From Entoloma clypeatum (lineage: Eukaryota; Basidiomycota; Agaricomycetes; Agaricales; Entolomataceae), in the NCBI GenBank assembly GCA_963565915.1, contig OY751488.1, positions 4,278,001 to 4,342,000 on the forward strand: a stretch of 64,000 bases of DNA, written 5' to 3'. The position numbers and the translations under genes are program-made. The first letter of the stretch is position 1. Every line of letters begins with the position of its first letter. Positions 9,817 through 21,696 of the stretch are shown piece after piece. Below the pieces are notes generated by a model that worked only from the letters and a program-made list of their open reading frames with translations, made no database searches and was not told the DNA's origin.

Positions 9817-11516
9817 CCAGTCAAAACCGAACCTGGCAGGGAACCGAAATAATCGGCATCATCTGGTCTGATCTGATCCCACCAGGATCACACCCGATTT
9901 CCCTGACTGACACCTTCCCCATCAGGAAAGCATCAGAAAATTCCTGAAATCAGCCGGTTTTGGCTGGATTACGAATCAAATTAATCAAATTTTAGACGTA
10001 TGCAGCCTTCTGAGCGAATGCGAAATTTGTCGAAGTCCATTCGAACTCCGATCAAATTTATTGAACATCACACCACCACCACCACGACACCGAAATGCTG
10101 CCGCCGCCACTGCTCCCAGCCTCACCCTTTGACAGTCGAGGGCGGGGAAGATGTAATTACTGTGGTGGAAGCTCGGACACGTGCACACGGGGTGTTTGAA
10201 GGTGTGTGGCACCTTCGTTGGTACCAGGGAACGGCACAATGTGTGCCTTTGACATTCACTGACGACTTTTCGTTTGAGGGACTCTTATGTCCCTCTAGGG
10301 TGCATTTTCCATTGTCAGTCGACTACTGCGAGTCGACCCCTTCCGTTTACACATTGACGAGGGAGAGCTTCGGCTCGACCTCACGTCGGTTGCTTCGACA
10401 TCCCCCACGCTGTCCAATTGCCGGCGTTGGTTGTCGATTGACGGCTTCTGGTCGAGGGGCATATGTTGTCCCTCCATTTCGTCGTCGGTCAACTACCTCG
10501 AGGCGACCTCGTTCCACCAGGCGTCGATGAGGGAGAGCTTCAGCTCGAGCCTCACATCGACTTCCTCGTCTACCAATGCCGTCCAAGTGCCGGTGTTTCG
10601 ACGCAGTGATGCATGGCTAGCGTCTACGACCAGCACTGCGTACTGGTAGAGTTCGGGACGCGCAACATGCGCGTCTGCTCGTCTGAGAATGTACGTGATA
10701 CCTTCACCCTGTAGTGAGGACGACGCCATGGGCGTCGTCCCTTGTTATTGACAATATTAAGTTTGAGGGACAAGTGTGTCCCTCTAGGTTCTCCTTTTCC
10801 TATTGGCCCACTCATCAGAGTTGACCCCGTATCCCTGCCGGTCGATGGGGGTGAGCTTCATCTCGTCCTGGCATTGACTCCTCTAACGCCGTCGAACTGC
10901 TGGCAGTTCGACTTCTCAGCGCACGCCTAGAATCTACGACCAGCACGTCCTGTTGGAGGCCTCGACATGCATTGTTGCGCGTCAATGAGGACACATGGGG
11001 ACGATGCCGCGGGCGTCGTCACGACTTTTGTTCGGGGGGCAATCATTGTCCCTCTGAGCCGTATCATCTTTTTGACCAGGCGGTATGCGCGCGAGTCTGG
11101 TGCGAAGATAGCGAATAGGTATTTAATTCGATGGTGATGGTTTTACGGTTTTTCAAGTACTATTCGGAGGGGAAGTCGGTTTTTGGTTATTATTATTGTA
11201 TATTTCGAGTCACTGTAAATTACTACTATAACAATCAATGAGATCAAATTTTCAAATTATTGATCCTATACAAACAAAACAAACCAACTGAGCAACCAAA
11301 AAATAAAAAATAAACCTGGAAATTTGTGAAGTTGTATCTGGTGGTGTCGGGTGATTTCAGATTTTGCCAGCTAATACTGCAACTTTCCTGAAAATATCTG
11401 GTGAGAGCTGGTCTTTCAGTTTTTATAGGTTTCACCAGATCTGACCAGATTTAACCGGACTATTCCCATTCTGGCCTGATCCGGTCAGATCAAATCCAGG
11501 TCCGATTTTCACTGGG
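9817..11516. mobile_element. Non-autonomous DNA transposon (hAT- or Mutator-like)
   Basis: 1.7-kb insert with inverted ends CCAGTCAAAACCGAACCTGG (left) and a 17/20 match at the right end. It is flanked by an 8-9-bp direct duplication, (g)gttgagtc. It splits sequence that is continuous in the other R copies (about 6040-6060, 58260). TSD length points to hAT (8 bp) or Mutator (9 bp). No transposase is seen. The inside holds two or three diverged units beginning with ttgaggga...gtccctcta (10275, 10760, 11030), and open frames of 60-176 codons that resemble nothing I know. Confidence 0.75.
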
Positions 11517-11572
11517 GTTGAGTCTGTACTCGAAAAATACAATGTTTGAAAGGATTTGAAGTTCGCTGGCAG

Positions 11573-12024
11573 ATTCAGTTCCCACAATCTTGAACAATAT
11601 TGTAACTGGATCGCAATAGCTCGCGATGGGTCCATTTGATGTCACTTCGTAAGGCCATTACAATGACACATAATCTCGCCTCTGCATCATGACCTCTTAC
11701 AAGCCTTTACAATATTCGTCAATCGTCAAGGTAGCGTAAAATTATGACTTTTGGACTTCACTTTTTGCCAAGTTCCACAATAGGTTTCCGGAGGCACGAG
11801 GGATACTTATCAGAGGATAAGATATGGGCAGCGGAATGGGCTGCCATCAACAGTATACACATCCAAACACGGGAGGAAGCTTGCGTGTTCTTGTAGATTA
11901 TTTTCATTCTCTCTTTTCTCAAGGCAGCCAGTCAACGCTGCCATTGCTCTCTTTTTTTGATTCTCTGTCCTCTTTCGCTCTCGTCTCTCACTTCTTCTCT
12001 GTATATACATATTTTATTTCGACA
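11573..12024. other. Leader of the DIRS-like element, presumed
   Basis: Unique-looking 450 bp between the broken R module and the first ORF of the DIRS-like element. A tatatacatatttta stretch at 12002-12016 sits just before the ATG. I see no terminal repeat that would fix the element end. Confidence 0.35.
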
Positions 12025-13066
12025 ATGACTGAGCAGGTGCCCCAGCAACCCACTCTCTCTCCGCAAACAGGCCCATTGGACCTACCGATCTCTCCCCTTC
12101 ACGAACGCAGGATGCACACCTCTCCTGAGAGAATTTAGGCCTTCCAGATGCTGTCATTGTTCAACAAACCAACTCTGAACAAGGAGATAGAGCAGGCCAA
12201 TCTTGCCCGCGAGCGAAAACATATCGATCACCTCATGGATCTGGCTGCCAATCCCACAGACGGCTCCCCAGCAGTATCCCTCCTCACCATCGAGCCTGAG
12301 GAGATCGACCAGCTCTGTGTTTCCTCTTTCTTCGAGAAGTTCAAGGACCTAATCAGCGCCTTGCTCCTTCTTGTCCTCTCCAAGCTTCCCAAGAAACGCG
12401 AGGGCGATCCCCTCGATTCAGCCGATTACAAGCGTGTCTGCACCTTGGGTACCCGCGAACCAGTGGAGCGATCTCTCGGCATCATTCAGGAGGTCATTTT
12501 TGACCATGTTCTCTACCACACCGAGACGCACATTCCCATTCCGCTCAATTTTTTTTTTTGAGGGACAACCTTCGTTACATCTCAGACATGGGCTCGGCAC
12601 TCCCAAAGATCAAAGTGAACCCCACCTTGCCCGAACCCGCTACATCGTCGGTCTGCATCATCGACATCCCGAAGTTAATTGCAAAATTTGGTGACAACCT
12701 TGCCATGTCCTGCAGCGAATGGAGCGAAGCGGCGGAGAACTACTTTGTTTTCCAGCAGTCCCGCGACGCCGAGGGCTCTGAAGGTCATTTTGCTACATGG
12801 TTGCGGAGGCATTTCGAATTTTTCACCCACTGCGAGGGACGCATGAAATATTATGAGGCATGGAAGGTTCTCGAGAAGGATCTTCGCCTGGATTACCATT
12901 TGTTCCCTGAACCCTTCAGCCCTCAGATCTACCCCCTCCGTTACAGGGAGGTTTGCAGTGCCTTTGACGCAAAGGCTGACCTGGACAAGAAATTGAACCA
13001 GCTCCTGGCTGCTTCTCGCCCCCGCCAGCCTCCTTCCTCCTCCCCTCCATCGTCCAACCCTTCCTA
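12025..13066 (+). pseudogene. DIRS-like element ORF1 (gag-like), decayed
   Basis: The frame opens at ATG 12025 (MTEQVPQQPTLS), is stopped by TAG at 12136-12138 and continues in frame to 12561. There it shifts at a run of twelve T (12548-12559) and runs on to a Pro/Ser-rich tail ending at 13066. The middle has an acidic/helical region, then a stretch with CSEWSEAAENYFVFQQ and WLRRHFEFFTHCEGR that I associate with the first ORF of basidiomycete tyrosine-recombinase retroelements. The role would be nucleic-acid packaging. One stop and one frameshift, so not functional. Confidence 0.6.
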
Positions 13067-13152
13067 GCCCTTTCTCCCAGGTGACAAGAAGACATCCTTC
13101 CCTTCTTGTTGCCTCTTATGCGCCGAAGGAGGACACAGTGTTATGAAGCATC

Positions 13153-15233
13153 ATGGGGCCTCCAAGCCGTCCACCTTTTCCAACGGCAGACCTACTTGGG
13201 CCCAGATTCGCGACAAAGATGTCCTCACCCCCGCTGGGCAGCAGATATGTCTTTCCTTCAACATCCATGGCCCTGGCAGATGCTCCCATGGTGAGAGTAC
13301 CAGTCACGCCCACGTCTGCTCCTGGTGCGGAAGCTCTTCCCACCATGCTTTCTCATACACCTGCCGCTCCTGCCCTGCCTCTTGAGAGTACTTGGTGGAC
13401 ACGCCCTCGATTGCTTTGCTATCCAGACCTTTCATCCCAAATTGCTCGTTGCCCTGTTTTCAATCCAACTGCACATTCACTTCCAGAAGTTTTTTCCAAA
13501 ATTATCTACCCTTATGATGCTGATGCCTTCGAATGACTCCTCGCTAAACACGATCTCTCATCTGCTTATCCATTGCTTGTCCATCAACTTCGTTATGGCT
13601 TTCCCCTTGGGACCTTCCCCGAGATCCAACAGACTGTCATCCATCCAAACCTGTTGTTCTCTCCAGCTTCTGTCGAGGCTATCTACAAATATATTAACAA
13701 AGAGGTCGGTGCAGGGAGGACATCAGGTCCTTTTTTGCGAGCCAAGGTCGAGTCCATCCTGTGGGGCCCATTCATTTCATCCCCCTTCACGGTCGCTTTC
13801 CAGCCCCAAGGCCCAAACCTCCTGGACAAAATCCGTGTCTGCTGCAATCTTTCCAAGGCTTCAAAATCTTTTCCTTCCACCAATTCCTTTATCAACAAAG
13901 ACGATTTCTTAACGCGTATCGACACTGCTTTCATGGTGGCTCAGATTGTATGTTTTACCCATATCCTTAATCATCTGGCCAATGTGCCACTTCTTTTATC
14001 AGGCCATCATGCCTTCGTCAATTACCTGGCCGCCGTGCCCTTTCAATTATCTGGCCATCACGCCTCCCTCATTTATCTGGCCTGGTGCCTCTCCCTTTTG
14101 GCCAACGTGCCTCCATTGTTTATCAAATATCCACCTTAGTGCCATCTTTTGTATCTTATGCACCCATGCTCAATATACATTCAGGTTGCGAATTCACCAC
14201 CTGGCCTACAAGCATGCAGTTTTGATATTGAATCCTTCCATCGCACGAACCCTGTTGTTCCCGACCACAAGCCATGGCTAGTGGTTCAAGGGACGAAGGG
14301 TGATTTCTTCATTGATCACACACATCCATTCGGGGCATCTTCTGCCAGTAGTAACACAGGTATGGTAGGTAACACCATCGTCAACATTTGGGTATCCAAA
14401 GGTATCGGCCCCATTGCCAAGTACGAGGACGACTTCAGCATCTATCATGTGCCGGTGCCAGATGGTCCTTTTGCCAATGGTATTTTCCGTTATGCCTATG
14501 ACAAAGAAGAGGCAGCCTCGAGGATCTCTTCCCTTGGTGTCCCCTGGCACAAGGAGAAGGGTGACCCATGCTTCCTATCTGCCCATGTTTATATCGGTTT
14601 CTTCTGGGACCTCGCCAATCACACAGTCTCCCTCCCAATTGATAAGCGACTCAAATTTGCGGAGCGGGTCCATATATTTTTACTCCACTACAAGTGTAGA
14701 AAATGCCCCCTCCGTGAGGTGGATAAGATCCATGGCTCGCTCTGCCACATCTCTTGTTTACATTGAAGGCCGATCATGCCTATCCTCGCTCTCTAACTTT
14801 GTGGCTTCCTTCAAAGGCAACGAACACATCCATTATTTCCCTCTGAGGTCCATGATTTCAGACCTGAGATGGTGGTTTGACATCTTGTCCAACAAGCCAG
14901 TGTTCATCTGCCCTCTCCTCCCAATCGGCCCATTACAGGATTTGGGTATTTACGTGGACACATCTACTTTGTGGGGTATTGGTATTCTGATTGGCCATCG
15001 ATGGGCAGCCTTTCGTTTGCTCAACAATTGGAAGATCCCTGGCAGGGATATTTGCTGGCTTGAATCCATTGTGATTGAATTTCTTTTTTATTTTCTTGAG
15101 GCCATGCAAGTCTCACACACCAACTTACTTGTCCATTCGGATAGCCAGGGTGCAATTGGTGCCTTCGAGAAGGGCCATTGTCCTAACTGGCACATAAATT
15201 TGGCAATCCATCGCTCCTTCCTACACTGGCCAT
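13153..15233 (+). pseudogene. DIRS-like reverse transcriptase/RNase H, 5' part
   Basis: RT and RNase H of a tyrosine-recombinase (DIRS/YR) retrotransposon. RT motifs: DIESFHRTNPVVPDHKPW (first Asp), FIDHTHPFGASSASSN and KYEDDFSIY (the YxDD-type pair). RNase H motifs: LGIYVDTS, the Glu in ESIVIEF and VHSDSQGAIGAF. A TGA (13534-13536) interrupts the N-terminal part, an intron-like insert lies at 13948-14184, and the frame slips near 14750. The RNase H frame breaks at TGGCCA (about 15228-15233). Its missing end, NPADPISWG, lies 35 kb away at 50536-50667. Confidence 0.85.
13948..14184 (+). other. Intron-like insert in the DIRS-like RT, with internal repeats
   Basis: A 237-nt segment starting GTATGT and ending TTCAG. 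Its removal joins MVAQI to VANSPPGLQACSFDIESFHR in frame. Inside are about three ~40-bp repeats built on tatctggccatcacgcc. It behaves like a spliceosomal intron carrying a small satellite. Confidence 0.6.
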
Positions 15234-15360
15234 GGTCTGGTCTGGTCCATGTCCAGGCATTTTTGACTGGACCTGGACCCACACCTAGGGGTCCAGTCCG
15301 AGCATCCAGCAGACCCGCACCTGAACCTCAAGGTCCAGGTCCTTGAGGTCCGGTCCAGGT
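15234..15360. repeat. GGTCC-rich repeat, left junction of the inner TE nest
   Basis: Dense in tccaggtcc and ggtccag. It begins exactly where the DIRS RNase H frame breaks (after TGGCCA) and leads into a truncated Gypsy. The mirror junction is 50483-50535, also GGTCC-rich and followed by TGGCCAGTG. Confidence 0.55.
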
Positions 15361-18220
15361 CCGCCAGACGCACCAAAGGAACTAGGGGGAAATACATATC
15401 CTATGACGCAAAAGGAACAAGAGGAATTGGACGCATTCATTGACGAGGGTCTAGCAACAGGAAAGATCCGCCCATCCCAATCCCCTTATGCCTCCCCTTG
15501 CTTCTTCATCAACAAGAAGGATGGCTCCAAACGATTGGTACAAGATTACCGCATGGTCAATAAATTCACGGTCAAAGACAAGTTCCCACTCCCACGAATA
15601 TCTGATCTCTTGGACGTGCTGAAAGATGGACATCATGTGGGGCTATAACAACGTCCAGATTAAGGAGGGCGATGAATGGAAAGCTGCCTTCCTCACCAGT
15701 CGAGGATTGTTCGAACCATTGGTCATGTTTTTCGGTCTTTGCAACTCCCCGGGAACGTTCTCTCGAATGATGGCTAGTCTATTCCGGGACCAGATCCGCC
15801 AACGTATCTGCGTGATCTACATGGATGACATCGTGGTTATCGGTAAAACCAAGGAAGAACTCTTGCGAAACACCAAAGAAATCCTACAGATCCTATCAGA
15901 CCATGATTTGTTCCTAAAGGAGAAGAAGTGTTTATGGGAAGTAACAAAATGTCCTATATTGGGATATGTGGTTGGTGAGGGACGTGTTGAGATGGAAACT
16001 GAGAAGGTGGATACAATCCGAAACTGGCGAGCACCCACATCAAAAAAGGAAGTTCAGAAGTTCCTTGGATTTGCCAACTTCTATCAACGTTTTATTGAAG
16101 GGTACTCAAACATTGCAAAACCTCTCACCGCGCTCACAGGCGGTACGGCATTTACTTGGGAACCAACAGAGCAGCAAGCCTTTGAAGGTCTCATATGGGC
16201 AATTACATTGGCACCAGTCTTGGCATTACCAAAACCAGAGGAACAGTTCAGGGTTGAAACTGATGCATCGGGCTATGCAATTGGAGCAGTACTTTCTCAG
16301 AAGCAAGATGACAAATGGCACCCCATCGTGTTCTTGTCGCGGACCATGTCTGCGGCTGAACAGAATTACGAGATATACGACAAGGAACTCCTGGCGGTCA
16401 TGGAAGCATTAAAAGATTGGAGACACTATCTGCTTGAAGCCAGGGAACGTTTCGAAATCTTGACCAATCACAAGAACCTGGAATATTTCCGTCGTCCTCA
16501 GGACCTGAATCAACGACCGCGACGCTGGAAAATGAAGTTACAAGACTATGACTTTGAATTACGGCATGTACCCGGCAAGACCAATGCGAAGCAGACATCT
16601 TGTCGCGCTTACCCTGGTATGAAGCGGAACTCAAACCACAAGACAGTGACCAAATGCTCAAGGAGGGACTATTCTTGAAACGGTTGGAATCAGAAGATGT
16701 GGTACAAATGGAGATGTTCACGGAGGAACAATTCTTTGAAGGGGGTGAAACATCTGATTCCATCAAAATTGGAAACATCACGACCATTGAAAATCCGTGG
16801 ATCGCACGCATCAAGGGTTCAAACTGCATGGAGACAGAAGTAGCCCAGGGTCTAAAGAAGAATCCTCATTGGTATCAACAGGAAAACAGCATCACATATG
16901 CAGGCAAACGAGTCTATGTTCCACCAGACCCACAACTGCATCAAGAACTGATGTTTGAATCACACAATGCACCAGTGGCTGGACATCCAGGACAATATCG
17001 GACACATGAACTCCTCACTCGTACCTACTGGTGGCCTGCTATCCTGCATGATGTGAAGAAGTACGTAAAGGGTTGTGACACCTGTCAACGCAACAAGATC
17101 AACAGACAGAAATGACATGCTCCGCTACATCCCCCATGCAGCACCAAGTCATCCATGGGAAGACATAGGGATTGACTTCGTGGGACCAATACCAGAGTCC
17201 GATGGAAAGAATGTGATTCTGGTCATCACAGATAGACATTTGAAGATGCTCCATCTCATTCCAACAACCGTGGAATTATCAGCTGCAGGATTAGCCAAGA
17301 TCTATCAGGATCAGATATGGAAGCTTCATGGGATCCCCAAGAAGATCATCAGCGATAGGGGACCGCAGTTTGCTGCGAAGTTCATGGAGATACTCTGCCG
17401 CATGCTAGGGATCAAAAGGAACCTGTCCACCGCATACCACTCACAGACTGATGGACAGGCTGAGCGATCGCATCAGGAAACAGAAGCGTTCTTACAGAAC
17501 TTTGCCAACCATCTACAGGATGATTGGGCTGAGTGGATCGCAATCGCAGAGTTCCAGTACAATGACAAAGAACATCAGGCCACGAAGCACACCCCGTTCT
17601 ACCTCAACTATGGTTTACATCCTTGGAAGGGAGAACTTGTGTTAGAAGATACCAACCCGGCTGCCAACGACTTCTTGAAAAAACTTAAACAGGCACGAGA
17701 AGAAGCCAATGCTGCGCTGAAACAAGCACAGGATCAGATGAAGAAGACAGTTGATACACGGCGAAGTCCGTCTTGGGACTACCGCATTGGAGACAAGGTG
17801 TGGCTGGAAGGGACTAACATCAGGACCGATCGCCCCTCAAAGAAACTTGATGCACTCCGACATGGACCATTCAAAGTCCTAGAGAAGAAAGGAGCTAGCG
17901 CGTATCTTCTTGATCTTCCGAAGACTTGGAAGATGATTCACCCTGTGTTCAATGAGATCCTGTTGTCACCATATGAAACTCCGAAGTACGCCATCCAGAA
18001 AAAGAAACCAGCCCCTGATCCGATCATCGTCGAAGGACGAGAAGAGTACCATGTGTCTACAATCCTAGACTCTCGAACGTTCTGTGGAAAGATCCAGTAC
18101 CTCGTCCAGCGGGAAGGATATGGCCCAGAAGAGAACATATGGGAACCTCGAGCTAATGTTCAGAACGCTCAAGATTTGATCCGTGATTTCCATCGGCAGA
18201 ACCCGTCTTGTCCACGATAA
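15361..18220 (+). pseudogene. G1 pol: RT, RNase H, integrase, chromodomain
   Basis: Copies RNA to DNA and integrates it. RT starts around EQEELDAFIDEGLATGKIRP. A small deletion near 15630 fuses the region before the first catalytic Asp (DIMWGYNNV) and shifts the frame. YMDDIVV is intact, as is RNase H (VETDASGYAIGAVL). A 1-nt slip near 16600 breaks the link to integrase. Integrase has its zinc domain (HNAPVAGHPG to CDTCQ, 16960-17090) and the DDE core in IDFVGP, ISDRGPQF and DGQAERSHQE. The last ~60 residues are a chromodomain (YLVQREGYGPEENIWEP), which directs insertion to heterochromatin in chromoviruses. At least two frameshifts, so dead. Confidence 0.88.
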
Positions 18221-18352
18221 AAGATGAGTTCTCAAAACCCATGGCAGTATCGACCTCATCAGTCACCACACACCGAGTTCCCCGCTCTAGTCTTTTCCCT
18301 GCCCAATATAGCCACCCCATTCTTCTTTTATCTCTCAACCATCCTCACTGCC

Positions 18353-18724
18353 ATGTCAAACACCATCGTTACCTCCACCTCCACCACCGACATCAATCCC
18401 GCCATTGCCGCCCTTATGAACGAAGCGCTCTCCATGAGAGACCAAATCCATGCCCTTGAAACTTCCCTCGCCGACCTCCTTCATCGCCAGATGAATATCC
18501 GACTTCATTCGTTGTCCAATCTCCCCGTCGCCCCGACTCCCGAAGAGAGACAAATTCTCGGGAACTACACCAGCACCCTCGTCATCGAAAATCAACGTAT
18601 TCGGCTGGCCATCAAAGGCCTTGAACTCGCCGTAGCCATCAATGAGGAGTTGATATATGATTGGAGCCTCAAGGAGAGTCCGAACTGGTCCAATCCCAAC
18701 AACAACGAGGGATGGGGACAGTGA
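18353..18724 (+). CDS. G1 extra ORF downstream of integrase
   Basis: Open frame beginning MSNTIVTS, about 123 codons from this ATG (an in-frame ATG at 18224 would add 43 hydrophobic residues). It has a helical, heptad-like stretch (MRDQIHALETSLADLL, about residues 24-39). It follows the pol stop by about 130 bp and ends just before the polypurine tract. G3 has an ORF in the same place, also starting MSN (39896). Function unknown. It could be an accessory factor such as a coiled-coil protein, or a chance frame. Confidence 0.5.
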   Translation: MSNTIVTSTSTTDINPAIAALMNEALSMRDQIHALETSLADLLHRQMNIRLHSLSNLPVAPTPEERQILGNYTSTLVIENQRIRLAIKGLELAVAINEELIYDWSLKESPNWSNPNNNEGWGQ

Positions 18725-18758
18725 CTCTGTGAGGACACAGAGCTTGGAGAGGGGAACA

Positions 18759-19159
18759 TGTTACGGACTCTATGGTATGAGGACCATGTCATATCTTTTA
18801 CTTATCGGCCTGACTCGGCGCCCTCTTACGAACTTACTATGTCTAATGTCTACTTTCGCAACCTTCGATTCCCAGTCTGACTCACTACATTACTTTGTCA
18901 TCCCCTTTAGTATACTTCGCTCCCATGCTGACTCGCTTCCCGCAGTCAGCTTACTCATTGTACATAGCCTTCCGCAGTCGCCTTACTCATGTGCACTGCC
19001 TTCCGCAGCACTGACTCATCCGCTGCCGCCTATAGTCAGTACCTATATAAACCTCTTGTACTGTAGTAGATTCCTTAGATTTAGCAATCACATTGCTCTT
19101 TGCCTTTCCACTTCCTGCATACTCTGCCCGAACCTTGGAACGGTTTGTTAAGCATAACA
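18759..19159 (+). repeat. LTR of Gypsy G1 (3')
   Basis: 401 bp from TGTTACGG to CATAACA, preceded by a polypurine tract. TATATAA lies at 19044-19050 and the motif CCTTAG about 36 nt further on, the spacing seen at the presumed transcript start in the other Gypsy LTRs here. No partner 5' LTR in the window. Confidence 0.85.
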
Positions 19160-20730
19160 GAATGTTGAGGACTTCCATAACAACCTTCTGATGTTCAGTT
19201 AGGGTCTTTGTATAAACGAGTATGTCGTCCATGTAGACCATGACGACACCACGGAGAATGAGATCTCGGAGGAGGTTATTCATCATCGTCTGAAAGGTGC
19301 TAGGTGAGTTACACAAGCCAAAGAACATGACCGTTGGCTCAAAGAGCCCCCGATTCGTCAGAAAGGCAGCTTTGTACTCATCCCCCTCTTTGATTCTGAT
19401 GTTGTTATGGGAGAGGATAAGCATTTTTGACAGTGACTGAGTTTAGTTTGCGATAGTCTTGTACAGGCCGTAGCTTCCCGTCCTTTTTCTGCACAAAGAA
19501 AAATCCGGAGCCCCACGGTGACTTGGATTCACGGATGCAGCCAGTGCAGCAGTTCTTCTCAAGGAATGCATCCAGTTCATTCTGTTCCGTGGGGCTTAAG
19601 GGGTATACCTTTGTGACTTTCATGGGCGAACTTCCAGGAACAATATCGATTGCGTGGTCCCACGGGTGTCGCGGTGGTAATTCATCAAAGCCTTCCTTGT
19701 CGAAAACAGACTGGAAAGGTTCGTAGTAGTGGGTTGGCACAAAGTCAGCGAGGAGCTTGTCGGCTTTGTGTTGATTCGCTTTCGCAGTGATGCGTGCAGA
19801 TATGTTCAAGGTTGCATTGATGTGGAGGGCAGCTGCGGCAGGTACCCGGCTTTTATCCACAAAGTAGGTGTTTTTGTATATGCCCAGTTCATGGTGGAAG
19901 AACCTGATAAATTGCCGGTCCTCTGCGATCCACCGGAACTTCTTGGATGCAGATTGTTCGGGGGGTAATGTGGCTGACTTGGGTATCTCCTTTTTTTGTT
20001 GTTTGGCTTGTCGCCTTGCTTTTGCCTTGCTTTTGAGTCGTTCGACGTGTCCTTGGCCACAGGAGCTAGGGCACCAAGTCATCTTTACATCGCCCGTCGT
20101 CCAATCAATTTCCGGGTTGTGCTTGTGCAACCATGTATGTCCCAGGATAACGGGGGATTTACCAGTATTAGCTAGGTAAAATTGAACCTTCTCGTGATGG
20201 TTCTTATAACACATTACCAGGGTGACGGATTCGGTTATTGAGCTGTTGATATTTTTTGTTCCGTCAACATTGTAGACAGGAATGGCACGCGGTAATCGTT
20301 CAATCAGCAGGTTGTTTCCGACTGCGAAGTCTTTGTCCATAAACTCCCCTGAAGCTCCGCAGTCTAAAAGTCCATCGACCTTTACTCCTTCTCGAGTGTC
20401 GAGACGTTGAAGATCCAGTGGAACAGTCGTTGACATAGCATTGGCACCTATAGAGCCAATAATAAGATGTTCATTAGTAGGAAAAGCGGGGGTGGCATGT
20501 GTAGAGGGTTTTGGGGGTGTAGCCTTATTTTCCGCACGCATATATGAGAATGGATGTGAATTGTAATTTGAATCGAGAAGAGAAAAAGATTTAGGGAAGT
20601 CGGTACAATTGAGATCTGTAGTAGATAGTCCGAATACAGTTTTTGAGTCGGTTGTCTCGTCTACAGTCGTAGGATCAAAGAGATGAGAGAAAGAAGTACG
20701 CGCTTTCGTGTCCATGTCGAGTCCGTTCAA
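19160..20730 (-). pseudogene. G5 protease and partial reverse transcriptase
   Basis: The frame starting near 20730 contains an aspartic protease ([18 protein letters not shown] in place of DSG/DTG). It continues with [17 protein letters not shown], a basic linker, the RT entry ([20 protein letters not shown]) and [16 protein letters not shown]. At about 19410-19420 some 70 bp are missing (the stretch holding the first catalytic Asp) and the frame changes. The remainder keeps VMFFGLCNSPSTFQ and YMDDILVYTKT, then is truncated at 19160. Confidence 0.85.
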
Positions 20731-20753
20731 CTGGCTACAAGTTGACGGACTCT

Positions 20754-21651
20754 TTAAAAACCCCGTTGTTTAAGTCCCTCCATGATTGCCCTCATTTCCT
20801 CGGCGGTGCATAAGTCGAGGTCGGCAATGTTCGTGATGCGGATGGTGGCAGTGCAGTTGTGAGCAAGGTGGCCGTGTTTTTGGCACTTGAAGCAGGTCGG
20901 TGGTGGGCGGCAAGAGGTGCGATCAATGTCCATCGCGTCAGATGTCACCAGGGCATGCGCTGGTCAAGCGTGTTTGTGCAGGTGGATTGGCCGAGGGTGA
21001 GACGTTGTTCCTCTGGGGAGGTAGATCGCTGTTGGACAAAAAGTCGTGGGTCAGCTGTTGACGAGTAGTAGTATCGCGGGTATTGGAGTATTCCCAAGTC
21101 CTCCAGTTCTGGGGTGCAAAGGTCGATAATGTCATCGAGGACTTGAATTCTTGTTCCTGCCGGTCAAGGCGGTCCGCGCGTTCCTGCCAATTCTTGAGTG
21201 TCTTCGGGAGCACCTTGCAGTTGTAAATCCTTCCCCTCAAGGAATCCGTAAGCCCCTTCTTCTATTGATCCATCAGAGCCTCCTCGTTCCATCCCGTCGT
21301 GTTCTTGAGGCTGTTGAACAGTGCATTGTACTGTTCCGCCGTCTTGTAACCCATGAAGAGCGCCTTCAACTTCCTCACCGCTGTCTGCTTTGGGCTGCTG
21401 TCCACGAATTGACTCTTGAAGGTGGTACAGAAGGTGGGCCAGGTCATCGATGCACTGTTCAAGCCTTCCTGTATCATTTCTAACTGTGTGTCCACCCACG
21501 TGCCTGCGCTTTCCCCCTTGATGAGCGCAAGGGCTGTAGCGATCTTCTCTCCATCGTTGTTGATGCGAACCCTCGTGAAGTAAAGGTTGCGCTGCCAGAT
21601 GAACCCATCGGCCTTCTCCTTCGCCCCCTTGAATTCATCGGGGAGAGGCAC
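20754..21651 (-). pseudogene. G5 gag (capsid and zinc knuckle)
   Basis: Retrotransposon gag: capsid region from 21651 (FIWQRNLYFTRVRINNDGEK, WPTFCTTFKSQFVD, YNALFNSLKNTTGW). An in-frame TAG at about 21262 is followed by KNWQERADRLDRQ, then a frame change near 20945. The last part is a CCHC knuckle, CFKCQKHGHLAHNC, and an acidic tail. It packages RNA in the virus-like particle. One stop and one frameshift. Confidence 0.8.
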
Positions 21652-21684
21652 CTGGATAGTCGTAGGGGCCTGGGTCGTTGAGGG

Positions 21685-21694
21685 AGCTAGATCT
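21685..21694 (-). promoter_or_regulatory. G5 primer-binding site (self-primer type)
   Basis: Reads AGATCTAGCT on the minus strand 2 nt inside the LTR. It can pair with AGCTAGATCT about 30 nt inside the LTR at the presumed RNA 5' end, as in Tf1-type self-priming. Confidence 0.65.
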
Positions 21695-21696
21695 GA

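Larger units (their letters stand above)
15361..19159 (+). mobile_element. Gypsy element G1 (chromovirus), 5' truncated
   Basis: It holds RT, RNase H, integrase, chromodomain, a downstream ORF, a polypurine tract (18745-18756) and one LTR (18759-19159). The 5' LTR, gag and protease are absent: the sequence starts just upstream of RT next to the GGTCC repeat. The LTR abuts the RT of a minus-strand Gypsy (19160). Confidence 0.88.

Noticed and set aside
10000..10530. 176-codon plus-strand frame in the DNA transposon
   Set aside because: Ser/Arg-rich, low complexity, no conserved motif; overlaps internal repeats.
21190..21499. Antisense frames over G5 gag
   Set aside because: The minus strand carries the recognisable capsid; these are its complement.
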